From Bacillus sp. A301a_S52 (GTDB lineage Bacteria; Bacillota; Bacilli; Bacillales; Salisediminibacteriaceae): DNA of 64,000 bases. Numbering within the stretch: position 1 is the first letter of the stretch; each line of letters opens with the position of its first letter. The stretch covers positions 1,120,001 through 1,184,000 of the forward strand of contig JABXYP010000001.1 in assembly GCA_024701455.1 (NCBI GenBank). Direction: 5' to 3'. Below, in pieces: positions 9,103 through 17,915 of the stretch. The notes below the pieces were generated by a model, which saw only the letters and a program-made list of their open reading frames with translations, had not been told where the DNA came from and searched no databases. Position numbers and translations under genes: made by a program.

Positions 9103-10725
9103 ATGGGAACGACTGGAAGATTCAAGCGCATGTATAAAATCATTGCATTCGCTCTTACTATTTTTATTCGCATTTATTGGTACAAAATTCGTAAAAAAAC
9201 ACAGTCAGAATGGGGTCATCTATGGGAAGATATCGGGAGAAGGTTCAGGGAAATACTCTTCGATTTAGAGGGGCTGCTTATAAAAATCGGTCAGCTATTA
9301 AGTATTCGTGCTGATTTATTACCTCGTCCGTTTATTGAGCAAATTCAAGATTTGACGGATCAAGTACCGCCATCCTCGTGGAAGGAAATAGAAACAGTTC
9401 TAGTTAAAGAGTGGAAAAGTCCAGTAGAAGATCATGTTACACATGTGGAGACAGAAGCGATAGCATCAGCTTCTATCGGTGAAGTTTATCGCGCCACACT
9501 AAAAAGCGGTGAAAAAGTAGCGGTGAAAGTGCAACGGCCTAACATCCAGCAGATTGTCGAAACGGATTTTCGTTCACTTAGTATCATCATCTGGTTTGCC
9601 AATCATTTTGTCCCATTACCGAAAGGATTTATAAATCTAAATGTGTTGTTTAAGGAATTGAAGCAAGTAATTGAACAAGAGCTAGATTTTTCTAAAGAAA
9701 AGCAATCTCTTTTAACATTTAAAAAACGGTTTGAAGACTATGAAGGGGTCTTGATTCCGTCTGTTGTAGAAGAGCTTAGCACATCCAAAGTGTTAGTGAT
9801 GGAATGGGTGGATGGCATTAAATTAACCGATGAAGCTGCTTTAAATCATCTAAACATCACCAAGCAAGAGCTGTCTAAGCGAATTACTGAGATTTTTTTG
9901 CCGCAATGGCTTGAGCCAGGTAGTTTTCATGCAGATCCCCATACAGGTAATCTTCTCCTTTCAAAAGAAGGCAAAATTATCTTACTAGATTTTGGGATGG
10001 TTGGGACGATTTCAAAAAATGATGCGATGAATTTTCAACGACTAATAGAAAGTTTGCTATCGAAAAATTATTCTCAGGCTGTGGAAGCTCTTATCCAACT
10101 TGATTTCCTCCTACCGGACGCTGAACCACGGACGATGGAAAAGGTGTTAGCTGAATTTATGACTTTTCAGCCTTCTCAATTGCAGGAAATGGATATCATG
10201 TCTTTAAAGTTAGAGATGACAAATATGATACAAGCCCTTCCAATCCAAGTCCCGACAAGATTTGTGTTTTTAGGACGTTCATTTATGACGATTGAGGGGA
10301 TTTTAGCAATGTTAATTGAAGAAGATGAGATTATTGATGAAGTAAAACCAGTCTTTTTGAAGTGGTTGCAAAAACGAGGTAATACGAAATGGCACTTCGT
10401 ATGGTATTGGCTCCAATCTCAGCCGATGTTTAAAATTGTCCACACTGTTAATGATTTTTTAAGATTGCCCCAGCGTATGGAAGACGTGAAAGAATTAGAG
10501 CAGCGAAGACAGTTTCAGTTTACGATGTATGAAAATAGCAAGCGCCATTGTTTCCAAGTGACCTTAATTGGAGGCATCGGTAGTGGAATTGGGTTTTATA
10601 CATCTGAGGCCATGCTAGGCTATATTGGATTAGGTGTTGGGGTACTCGGCTTATTAAGTTACGGTGTTATGAGCTATAAGTTGAGAAAATGGTTAAAGTA
10701 CATGCATCCAAAAAGAAAGACGTAA
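9103..10725 (+). CDS. AarF/UbiB/ABC1 atypical kinase-like protein
   Basis: A 540-residue member of the UbiB family. It shows the family-specific KxGQ signature (LLIKIGQLLSIR), the Ala-rich nucleotide loop ASIGEVYRA, the catalytic Lys in VAVKVQRP, and FHADPHTGNLL and LLDFGMVG for catalysis and metal binding. Two C-terminal membrane helices (about residues 485-525) anchor it. UbiB proteins support isoprenoid quinone or lipid metabolism; the specific role in Bacillaceae is not settled. The start follows GGGAGGGG. It is monocistronic with its own terminator. Confidence 0.9.
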   Translation: MGTTGRFKRMYKIIAFALTIFIRIYWYKIRKKTQSEWGHLWEDIGRRFREILFDLEGLLIKIGQLLSIRADLLPRPFIEQIQDLTDQVPPSSWKEIETVLVKEWKSPVEDHVTHVETEAIASASIGEVYRATLKSGEKVAVKVQRPNIQQIVETDFRSLSIIIWFANHFVPLPKGFINLNVLFKELKQVIEQELDFSKEKQSLLTFKKRFEDYEGVLIPSVVEELSTSKVLVMEWVDGIKLTDEAALNHLNITKQELSKRITEIFLPQWLEPGSFHADPHTGNLLLSKEGKIILLDFGMVGTISKNDAMNFQRLIESLLSKNYSQAVEALIQLDFLLPDAEPRTMEKVLAEFMTFQPSQLQEMDIMSLKLEMTNMIQALPIQVPTRFVFLGRSFMTIEGILAMLIEEDEIIDEVKPVFLKWLQKRGNTKWHFVWYWLQSQPMFKIVHTVNDFLRLPQRMEDVKELEQRRQFQFTMYENSKRHCFQVTLIGGIGSGIGFYTSEAMLGYIGLGVGVLGLLSYGVMSYKLRKWLKYMHPKRKT

Positions 10726-10757
10726 CAACTATAAGAACATGCTCTATTATAGAAACG

Positions 10758-10790
10758 AAACGCCTTTTCTCATTAGTAAAGGGCGTTTTT
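10758..10790 (+). terminator. Terminator of the UbiB-like gene
   Basis: The stem AAACGCCTTT / AAAGGGCGTTT is followed by Ts, 33 nt past the stop. Confidence 0.85.
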
Positions 10791-10841
10791 AATTTAGCTA
10801 AAATCTTAGAGAGGTTTTGCCCAGATGTAGAATAAGGAAAT

Positions 10842-11336
10842 TTAAGGGTTGATAGCCACAGGTGTACCAATTGGAATAAGAGCGGCTAATTCTTCTACAT
10901 CCTTATTGAACATACGAATGCACCCACGTGATACGGCGTGCCCGATGGAAGTTGGTTCATTTGTGCCGTGTATCCCATAATGCTGTTTTGACAAGCTCAT
11001 CCACATCGTTCCGAATGGGCCGCCTGGATTAGGTGCTTTATTAATAATAATGTACTGACCAAGTGGGGTCTCAAATAACATTCTTCCAACGGCGATGGGA
11101 TAGTCCCTTTCTAACATACCGTTACGAAAAAGTCTGAGCCGACGACTTCCAACAGACACGTCGATGTGATAAGGCAATGTATCGGGGTTTGGAAAGTTAG
11201 GAATCTCTATCATTTGTCCTGGATGAATCAGATCTGGATTCACGCCGGGATTAACAGATAAGATGTGTGGAAGGGGAATTCTATAATCAAGAGATATTTG
11301 AGCTAATGTTTCGCCTGGAAGAACGGTATGACGCAT
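10842..11336 (-). CDS. L,D-transpeptidase, LysM + YkuD domains
   Basis: A 164-residue protein with an N-terminal LysM peptidoglycan-binding domain (residues 2-46, [16 protein letters not shown]) and a YkuD L,D-transpeptidase domain (about 58-162). Catalytic His and Cys are in GIHGTNEP and SRGCIRM. It makes 3-3 peptidoglycan cross-links. There is no signal peptide, as in B. subtilis YkuD, a sporulation-associated protein of the same layout, which suggests a spore-cortex role. The ATG 8 nt after GGAGGT is preferred over the upstream GTG that contains the ribosome-binding site. Confidence 0.93.
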   Translation of the reverse strand: MRHTVLPGETLAQISLDYRIPLPHILSVNPGVNPDLIHPGQMIEIPNFPNPDTLPYHIDVSVGSRRLRLFRNGMLERDYPIAVGRMLFETPLGQYIIINKAPNPGGPFGTMWMSLSKQHYGIHGTNEPTSIGHAVSRGCIRMFNKDVEELAALIPIGTPVAINP

Positions 11337-11558
11337 ATGAGATACCTCCACGTCTTTCCTAACCTATGTCTAGAAAGCAAAGGGTCATTTTCTTTTCTCT
11401 GCTTTAAAACGACATTGTTATAAATAGATATACGGTTTTAAAAAGAATTATGCCTCCCTTCATTTTAAAAGGCCGTCACTATCTAACATTTTCACTTATA
11501 ATGCTAACAAAAAGATCTGTTAACAAATCGGTTTTCTTCCTATACTTAACAAAGACAG

Positions 11559-11696
11559 TTTATCACAGATAAGCGTTCGTAAACCTCCTGTCAGAATATA
11601 GAGAGGAGAGGTAACGGACGCTAATATCCAGATTCACTCAACGACCAATCAGTAGGAGAAAAATGAAAACACCAACTGCTTGAAGGTTTGTTTTAT
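11559..11696 (+). repeat. Dispersed structured repeat, copy C
   Basis: This shorter subtype lacks the internal GGCGGGAG segment. The outer stem GCGTTCGT / ACGGACGC is complete with one T-G wobble, and the inner stem ACCTC/GAGGT is present. It is close to identical to copy D over its first 90 bases. The two flank the AraC and YczE-like genes as direct repeats. Confidence 0.88.
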
Positions 11697-11776
11697 TAAA
11701 AAAGTCCTTTCCTAGTTATTTGTAGATCCATGAGTATTCCTTAACGATAACTTTTGAATATCAGCTGTTTGGGGAA

Positions 11777-12616
11777 TCATTCTGTTATCCTTTTTGGAGC
11801 TTGGTTACGATACTGTGAGGGACTGCATCCGTTTACTTTCCTGAAAGCCTTTGAAAAAATAAGGGGATCACGATAACCGCATGACTCAGCAATTTGCACG
11901 ATGGATAAATCTGTTAAGGTTAATAGTTCTTCAGCACGTATCATACGAAACTTTGTGAGACATTGTTGGATCGTTTTACCCGTGTTCTTTTGGAACATAC
12001 TTGACAAATAACTACGGTTAAGTGAGACATATTGAGCGATATCCGTTACTTTTATCGGATGTTCATAATGGGTTTGAATGAATCGGATGGCCTTTTCTAC
12101 ATAATGATTGTCTTTGGCCTGCTCTGCATGAGTGAGTATAGCGGTCGTTTCAGCTAAGTTTGCGAAATATAAATACAGCTGCGATTGTACGTAGTATTCT
12201 TTGGATATGGTATGTTTTCCATACTTTAACATATTAAAGACAATGTTTTTTAAAATGTGGGCTTGGCTCGTTTCAAAGGTGACTTTATTGCCACCTAATC
12301 CAATTTGATCTAAATGGTTTTTGGCGGTATGACCGTTGAAACCAATCCATACGTAATGCCATGGATCATGCTCATCAGCTTGGTAATGTGTTAACACATT
12401 TGGCTCTATTAAAAAGCCTTGACCTGCTTTGAGCTGATACATTCTGTCACCAATCGTATAGGAGCCTTTACCTGAGATCACGATATGAATAATATAGTTA
12501 GACCTTACAGCCGGTCCGAAATGATGTAATGGATCACATTCTGCATAACCACAAAAGAGTAAATTAAACTCAGAAAATTCACGTTCGGGTATTTTTAACA
12601 CGTAGTCTCTTTCCAT
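11777..12616 (-). CDS. AraC-family transcriptional regulator
   Basis: A 279-residue regulator. The N-terminal ~150 residues form a cupin-type ligand-sensing domain (SYTIGDRMYQLKAGQGFLI). The C-terminal two helix-turn-helix motifs are VTDIAQYVSLNRSYLSSMFQ and VQIAESCGYRDPLIFSKAFR. It faces the YczE-like gene across a 70-nt gap, so control of that gene is likely. The ligand is unknown; domain order suits sugar-responsive members. Confidence 0.9.
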   Translation of the reverse strand: MERDYVLKIPEREFSEFNLLFCGYAECDPLHHFGPAVRSNYIIHIVISGKGSYTIGDRMYQLKAGQGFLIEPNVLTHYQADEHDPWHYVWIGFNGHTAKNHLDQIGLGGNKVTFETSQAHILKNIVFNMLKYGKHTISKEYYVQSQLYLYFANLAETTAILTHAEQAKDNHYVEKAIRFIQTHYEHPIKVTDIAQYVSLNRSYLSSMFQKNTGKTIQQCLTKFRMIRAEELLTLTDLSIVQIAESCGYRDPLIFSKAFRKVNGCSPSQYRNQAPKRITE

Positions 12617-12689
12617 ATAAGCCCCCTTACTCTAACGATAGTAATAGTATACCAGATGACTATGTAAGCGATTAAAGGAGCAAAATGTG

Positions 12690-13346
12690 ATGACAGATGT
12701 ATTAAAGAAAAAAATAGTGATGATGATAATTGGGATTGTATTCATTGGGCTCTCCATTGCGCTGTTTCGCTATGCTAATATGGGGACAGATCCTTTCACC
12801 ACAATGAATTTAGGTATTAGCCATTATCTTGGTTGGTCATTCGGACAATATCAATTACTCGTTAATATGGTGTTATTTTTCGTCGTATTAGTATATGGAC
12901 GTCATACGATTGGTTTGGGGACATTTGTGAATATGGTGATGGTAGGTTTCATTGCAGATTTTTTTATGCCTATTGTAGAACAGACTTTTCCTGTTGCCCC
13001 TTCACTGGCGATTCGCTTAGTTATCATGGTCAGTGCTGTCATTGTGGCTTGTATTGGTATCTCCCTTTACATGACAGCTGATTTAGGTATCGCACCATAC
13101 GATGCAATGGCTATTATTCTCATAAAAGTAAGTAGGGGAAAAATAGCGTTCCCCATCGCTCGCATAACGACAGACATCGTATGTGTCATCATTGGATTTT
13201 CATATCATGCAGTTGTAGGAATAAGCACTGTCTTTATGGTCTTATTTACAGGCCCTCTTGTCCAACTATGCAAAAAAACTATATGGGAACCATTATTAAA
13301 AGAACCTGAACAGCTACTGGTGAACGATAAAATGGAAGCGCGGTGA
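12690..13346 (+). CDS. YczE/YyaS-like integral membrane protein
   Basis: A 218-residue protein with five predicted membrane helices and family signatures GLSIALFRYANMGTDPFTTM and ADLGIAPYDAMAII. B. subtilis YczE belongs to this family; its biochemical role is not firmly established. The second ATG is chosen, 9 nt after AAAGGAG. It is divergent from the AraC gene. Confidence 0.85.
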   Translation: MTDVLKKKIVMMIIGIVFIGLSIALFRYANMGTDPFTTMNLGISHYLGWSFGQYQLLVNMVLFFVVLVYGRHTIGLGTFVNMVMVGFIADFFMPIVEQTFPVAPSLAIRLVIMVSAVIVACIGISLYMTADLGIAPYDAMAIILIKVSRGKIAFPIARITTDIVCVIIGFSYHAVVGISTVFMVLFTGPLVQLCKKTIWEPLLKEPEQLLVNDKMEAR

Positions 13347-13606
13347 ATCGTAATAATAGTTCCTGTTATTTGATTTTCCATTGAGAATCTTCATAAATTA
13401 AATATTCAACATGAAACAGAACAATGATAACTAAACGCTATCACACGTCCGTTTTCAAAAGGAAAAAGGTGTAGTGAAAGATGGTGATTCCCGGGGTATT
13501 AGAGATGTCTGAAGGTGAAATGATACGAAACATCTATCCCATCATTTAGCTGAAGGTGAGTCTGGGAAAGTACCCGAACTTAGCAGAAAATCACTGTATA
13601 ATTGTT

Positions 13607-13797
13607 TTTATCACACATAAGCGTCCGTAAACCTACTGTCAGAATATAGAGAGGAGAGGTAACGGACGCTAATATCTTGATTCGCTCAACGACCAACCAG
13701 TAGGAGAAAAACGAAAACGCCAACTGATTGGTACTTAACCCCTAAAGTTAGAGTTGAAAAATCTTGTGGGGTCATCATCATTGAAGGTTTGTTTTAT
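13607..13797 (+). repeat. Dispersed structured repeat, copy D, with internal insertion
   Basis: This copy has the best outer stem, a perfect 8-bp GCGTCCGT / ACGGACGC. About 49 extra bases (roughly 13731-13779), flanked by ATTG on both sides, split its 3' end; the insert has imperfect TAACCCC/GGGGTCA ends. The final TTTATA of the repeat supplies the stop codon of the convergent minus-strand gene. The 250 bases before the repeat carry no gene I can support. Confidence 0.87.
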
Positions 13798-14345
13798 AGT
13801 TTAAAGGCACGAAAACGTTCATTCCATAAACGTGCTTTTTGAAAAGCCTCTGAATCTGTGGCTACCTCCCCAGGCTTGTTTCCCGTCCCAATGAGATAAT
13901 CGTCAAAGCTCATGTCAACGTATTGAAAAATAGCATTAAACTGCATGATAAGTGGAAGAGCTGATACTTTTGGATCCGGTTTGTTGCCTGTAATGATAAC
14001 ATAGGCTTTTTTTTCAGCTAATTTGGCTTTAAGATCAAATCGTTCATCTCTTAAGTACTGGCTCCACCGATCGAAAAAGGTCTTCATTTGTCCTGACATG
14101 CCAAACCAATATAACGGTGTAGCAAAAATAACAATGTCATGTGCCAAAAACTGCTGCAACAGCTCCTCATAATCATCCTCCACACGGGTAAAACCACTCG
14201 CTGTATGACGCTTATCAATAATCGGATTCATCGTTTTGTCGTGTAAAAAGACCTCTGTATGTGGCACATCTTTTAACACGTTTTTCGCTAATTGTTCACT
14301 ATTTCCTTTTTTTCGTGAGCTTCCTAAAAGCAGCATGATTTTCAT
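13794..14345 (-). CDS. NADPH-dependent FMN reductase-type flavoprotein
   Basis: A 183-residue flavodoxin-fold protein. The phosphate-binding loop LLGSSRKKGNSEQLA is near the N-terminus and the flavin/active-site loop TPLYWFGMSGQMKTFFDRW is near residues 80-100. Such enzymes reduce flavins, quinones or xenobiotics with NAD(P)H. It overlaps the upstream gene by four bases (ATGA), indicating coupled translation. Its stop codon lies in the end of repeat copy D. Confidence 0.87.
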   Translation of the reverse strand: MKIMLLLGSSRKKGNSEQLAKNVLKDVPHTEVFLHDKTMNPIIDKRHTASGFTRVEDDYEELLQQFLAHDIVIFATPLYWFGMSGQMKTFFDRWSQYLRDERFDLKAKLAEKKAYVIITGNKPDPKVSALPLIMQFNAIFQYVDMSFDDYLIGTGNKPGEVATDSEAFQKARLWNERFRAFKL

Positions 14346-14944
14346 TTGTTAACGGCTCCTAACGTTTCTAAGTTAGTAAAAAAGGTGTTCCCTAATTCAT
14401 AAGATCTTGCCTGCCACTTTTGCACGTGCTGAGGAGTGGGTTTGACTGTCTCATAAAAAAGTTCAAATTTAGAGATAGGGATGCCGCAGTAATCCGCCAA
14501 CCCTACATTAAAATAGTGCTTGATCATAGTGTCATACTTTCTTTTTTCAAAACGTTCTATTGGTGCACCAGCTAGACTGAGCCATAAAACCCGTTTATGG
14601 GGGAGTTGTCCTGAACCGTAAGCAAAATGATAATTCCATACACGATCGATATAGCCTTTCATCAGTGCCGGCATGCTCCACCACCAAAGTGGAAAAACAA
14701 AAGCTAAAGCATCATACTGCTCTAATCGTTGCATTTCCTCATGAACTTCAGAAGAAAACATTTGTGACTTTGCTGTCCACTCTGGTTCATCTTCAATACC
14801 TAATACTGGATTGAAGCCTAATCGATACAAATCGAGCATATCAGTATGATGACCGTTATCTTTTATCCCTTCCATCACGTGATCAGCCATTGAAAATGTC
14901 AGTGACTCTATTCGTGGATGGGTTACGACTGTAAGCACGTTCAT
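14342..14944 (-). CDS. NAD(P)H oxidoreductase, KefF/MdaB-like flavodoxin fold
   Basis: A 200-residue NAD(P)H:quinone oxidoreductase-type protein, with a Rossmann-like N-terminus VLTVVTHPRIESLTFSMA and the family motif FVFPLWWWSMPALMKGYIDR. It probably performs two-electron reduction of quinones or nitro/azo compounds. The start is the ATG after GGAGG; the frame extends 14 codons further upstream without a good site. It is first gene of a pair and divergent from a LysR regulator. Confidence 0.87.
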   Translation of the reverse strand: MNVLTVVTHPRIESLTFSMADHVMEGIKDNGHHTDMLDLYRLGFNPVLGIEDEPEWTAKSQMFSSEVHEEMQRLEQYDALAFVFPLWWWSMPALMKGYIDRVWNYHFAYGSGQLPHKRVLWLSLAGAPIERFEKRKYDTMIKHYFNVGLADYCGIPISKFELFYETVKPTPQHVQKWQARSYELGNTFFTNLETLGAVNK

Positions 14945-15000
14945 ATGCTGTGCCTCCTTCAGTTGAATGGATTGTAGTTTCAGCATATACTAGTTTTAGT

Positions 15001-15026
15001 TATCGGTAAAATAGATAGTTCCGATA
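15001..15026. promoter_or_regulatory. LysR-type operator candidate
   Basis: The inverted repeat TATCGG-N14-CCGATA lies in the 120-bp gap between divergent oxidoreductase and LysR genes. Placement between target and regulator genes is typical of LysR sites. Confidence 0.5.
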
Positions 15027-15064
15027 TTAATATTCAGTTATTTCGATAGAGAGGAGAGCCGAAC

Positions 15065-15919
15065 ATGGAATTACGACAACTCATCACCTTTAAAACAATC
15101 ATTGAATTAGAAGGATTTAAAAAAGCAGCCGACAAATTAGGCTATGCTCAATCTTCCATTACAACTCACATTAAGGAATTAGAAAAAGAACTGGGTCAAC
15201 CGCTATTTGATCGCCTCGGGAAGACAATCACGTTGACTCAAGCAGGACATCATTTTTACCCTTATGCCCTTGACATTATCGCCTTGTATGACAAATCAAA
15301 ACAGGTCTTAAACGAGGATGAAACACCGTGGGGAGATTTAACACTTGGTGTCAGTGAGTCATTAATGATTTATTGGCTCCCGGACCTTATTAAAAAGTTT
15401 ATGGAACGGTTTCCAAACGTCAACATCGTACTGAAGTCATTAAATTATGAGAACTTAACAGCTCAATTGAAACAAGGGGAAATAGAGGCTGCTATTCTAG
15501 TGGAAGGGCCTGATTGGAGTCCCCCCACCTTGACGATTAACGAACTGAAACGTGATCGATTAGAACTTATCTCTTCATCAAGTAGCACATCCCATACTGT
15601 AAAGACGATGCTTGTAACTGAGTATTCGTGCAGCTGGCGTCCCTATGTGAACACTTACTTAAAACAAACTGATAGTTCAGACATGAAACAGGTCGAATTA
15701 CCGAGTATTGAAGCGATTAAACAATGTGTGGCATGTGGCTTAGGAAAAGCGATGCTGCCAAGGTTTGTTGTAGAAAAAGAAATAGAAAATGGGGAATTTA
15801 TTAAAGAGTCGGTTGGAGAGTTAAATCTAGAAATCGGGATCTTTACAGCAGTTCACACAAACAAATGGATCGGGCCAAATTTACAGGCTTTCTTTAATCT
15901 TTTAAACACTGAAACTTAG
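15065..15919 (+). CDS. LysR-family transcriptional regulator
   Basis: A 284-residue regulator. The winged helix-turn-helix is at residues 1-60 (FKKAADKLGYAQSSITTHIK), followed by a periplasmic-binding-like co-inducer domain. It starts after GAGAGGAGAG. It is divergent from the two flavodoxin-fold oxidoreductases, which it probably controls in response to a redox-active or electrophilic compound (inference). Confidence 0.9.
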   Translation: MELRQLITFKTIIELEGFKKAADKLGYAQSSITTHIKELEKELGQPLFDRLGKTITLTQAGHHFYPYALDIIALYDKSKQVLNEDETPWGDLTLGVSESLMIYWLPDLIKKFMERFPNVNIVLKSLNYENLTAQLKQGEIEAAILVEGPDWSPPTLTINELKRDRLELISSSSSTSHTVKTMLVTEYSCSWRPYVNTYLKQTDSSDMKQVELPSIEAIKQCVACGLGKAMLPRFVVEKEIENGEFIKESVGELNLEIGIFTAVHTNKWIGPNLQAFFNLLNTET

Positions 15920-15940
15920 TAATATCTTAACTTAAATAAA

Positions 15941-15973
15941 AACCTCTCCCATGATTGTTTCATAAGGGAGAGG
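15941..15973. terminator. Bidirectional terminator
   Basis: The stem CCTCTCCC / GGGAGAGG has A/T-rich flanks on both sides. It sits between convergent LysR and membrane-protein genes and can serve both. Confidence 0.85.
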
Positions 15974-15981
15974 CCTATTAT

Positions 15982-16596
15982 TTAAACTAATCCATCATTC
16001 TTTTTAATCACCTGTTTGCCTTGTTTTGACACAACATCGAAAAGGGTGTTGAGGCCAGTATTTATAAACATAGTGCCTCTTAATATAAGAACATTCACGA
16101 TTAAATAGCCGATGTTTTGAATGATATACAGATCAAATGTGACGCTATTCGCGGAAAGATAACGTGTCAGTTGATGCATCATCAAGATAAGCACGTACCA
16201 AAAAATTAAATGACGTACAATCGGCTTATGCAAATGGGCCGTAGAAGGTTGACGGCGGTAAAATTTCGCAATTTGATTATGAACCCTGCCTATACCAAAT
16301 AAATTGACAATGGGGATGATTAATAGCAGGAGTGACGTCATGGCTGAAACAGGGTAATAACTGTTTAACTCATGAATATCTTTATGAACCTTATACATCC
16401 AGATGACATACATCACTAGAATGGCAATAACTAAGAAAAGGTACGCATATAAAATAAGTAGGAAAAGCCCTTCAAATCCAGTTAATGCCGTTGGAGATAC
16501 AAAAAGAATGACATATAATCCAGTTTGTATTATCAAAACAATGATCATACTAATTAATAAATACTTTAACAATTGACCTGTTAATGTGGAACGCAA
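15982..16596 (-). CDS. DUF4328-like membrane protein (paralogue 3 of 3)
   Basis: A 204-residue protein with about five membrane helices. The conserved core IWMYKVHKDIHELNSYYPVS followed by IIPIVNLFGIGRVHNQIAKF is shared with its two neighbours and resembles DUF4328 proteins. Function is unknown. It starts at a TTG 9-10 nt after an AGAAAGAGG site, and its N-terminus (RSTLTGQLLKYL) aligns with that of the next paralogue. It is the last gene of a four-gene minus-strand operon headed by a Lon-like protease. Confidence 0.75.
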   Translation of the reverse strand: MRSTLTGQLLKYLLISMIIVLIIQTGLYVILFVSPTALTGFEGLFLLILYAYLFLVIAILVMYVIWMYKVHKDIHELNSYYPVSAMTSLLLLIIPIVNLFGIGRVHNQIAKFYRRQPSTAHLHKPIVRHLIFWYVLILMMHQLTRYLSANSVTFDLYIIQNIGYLIVNVLILRGTMFINTGLNTLFDVVSKQGKQVIKKNDGLV

Positions 16597-16611
16597 GTTA
16601 ATAACCTCTTT

Positions 16612-17259
16612 CTACTGGGAAATTTGGACTGCATGTTGGTCTTGTTCTTCTTCTTTTTGTTCTTGTTCTGTTTCTTTAGACGAGTCAAAAAGTGCATGTA
16701 ACCCCTTAGACATATAGCGATAACCAAGCAAAATGAACACATGCATGAGCAACAAACTGATATCATGGATAAGGAGAATTTCCGTACCATATAACAATGT
16801 ATTATTTGATAGAGTTATAAAGCTAGTTAGGAAATGAAAAATATACCACAAAATGAGACAGCGGACAATCGGTTTTTGTAAATGGGAAGTGAGTGAATTC
16901 TTTCCCAAATTTTTCGCAAGTGTATAGTGTACTTTAGCAATACCATATAAGTTAAAGAGTGGTATTAGTAAATGTAGAAGTGCTGTACCAGCGGAAACGG
17001 GATAATCGTCATTCATCGCCCGCATATCATTATGTAATTTATACATCCAAATAATATACATAATAGGTACGAGCGCCACGAACATGAGATACGCAACATT
17101 CAAAGTGTCAACGACTTTTCTAAAAGATACAGGCAGATGAGTACTAGGTGACATAATCACTACGAAGGAAAAAAGCACTCTTGCCAAAAGAATACTTAAA
17201 AAAATATATATTACGAAACGTAAAATATTACCAGTTAATTCAGAACGCAGTAATGGCAT
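16612..17259 (-). CDS. DUF4328-like membrane protein (paralogue 2 of 3)
   Basis: A 215-residue multi-pass membrane protein with the core IWMYKLHNDMRAMNDDYPVS and LIPLFNLYGIAKVHYTLAKN. The C-terminus is a charged Glu/Gln tail. I use the ATG 11 nt after AGGAG because the N-terminus then aligns with paralogue 3; a TTG at 17280 overlapping the upstream stop is the alternative. It is 15 nt from the next gene. Function is unknown. Confidence 0.75.
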   Translation of the reverse strand: MPLLRSELTGNILRFVIYIFLSILLARVLFSFVVIMSPSTHLPVSFRKVVDTLNVAYLMFVALVPIMYIIWMYKLHNDMRAMNDDYPVSAGTALLHLLIPLFNLYGIAKVHYTLAKNLGKNSLTSHLQKPIVRCLILWYIFHFLTSFITLSNNTLLYGTEILLIHDISLLLMHVFILLGYRYMSKGLHALFDSSKETEQEQKEEEQDQHAVQISQ

Positions 17260-17276
17260 TGGATCAGAAACTCCTA

Positions 17277-17897
17277 TCAATGATAACTTGTCGTATTTTC
17301 TTCAGAAATATTTTCAGTATGTTGTGCGTGGAGCACCTCCACACTTTTTATAACCATAGCGTTAGTACGTAAAAGTATAAAAACAAATAAAACTAAAAGA
17401 AAATCAGTGATGAATACAGCTGAAATATCGATATAAAAGTCACTATTCGTATATAGGTTCAAGCCGTTGTGAACTAATCCTAAAAGAAGAGCGATGGGCC
17501 ATAATGATGCAAAGGCGGTCCCATACCCGCTTGTTAAAGATTGTTTCTTAAGGAAAGAGGCTATTTTAGCTGGTACATGGAACTGCCAATATATATTCAA
17601 GACAGGAATAAGATAAAACCCAACAGCTTCCCCTGGACTAACGGAATAGTAAGGAGAAAAGAATTTTAGATCTTTATGCACTTTATAGATCCATATCGCA
17701 TACAAAATGGCGCTAATGAAATAAAACATCGTAACTGTCAGCATAATCACGCGATCAAATCTGACAATGGACGTATATAAAGAAAAATTAACCATGTAAA
17801 TAATCGTATTGATAAGTGCAATTATACTAATAATAAAAGCGACGCTTAAGATGATTGTTAAAATTTTACTAATAGATTGAGAGTTAGACTTATTCAT
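17277..17897 (-). CDS. DUF4328-like membrane protein (paralogue 1 of 3)
   Basis: A 206-residue multi-pass membrane protein with the shared core IWIYKVHKDLKFFSPYYSVS and YLIPVLNIYWQFHVPAKIAS. It begins 18 nt after the Lon-like protease gene. The short spacing throughout the cluster says that the four proteins are made together, and the paralogues may be substrates or partners of the protease (inference). Confidence 0.75.
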   Translation of the reverse strand: MNKSNSQSISKILTIILSVAFIISIIALINTIIYMVNFSLYTSIVRFDRVIMLTVTMFYFISAILYAIWIYKVHKDLKFFSPYYSVSPGEAVGFYLIPVLNIYWQFHVPAKIASFLKKQSLTSGYGTAFASLWPIALLLGLVHNGLNLYTNSDFYIDISAVFITDFLLVLFVFILLRTNAMVIKSVEVLHAQHTENISEENTTSYH

Positions 17898-17915
17898 TTA
17901 CTTGCAACCTTCCGA

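Noticed and set aside
13731..13779. Full IS3 element remnant
   Set aside because: Only 49 bp with IS-like ends remain and no transposase sequence; recorded as an insertion instead.
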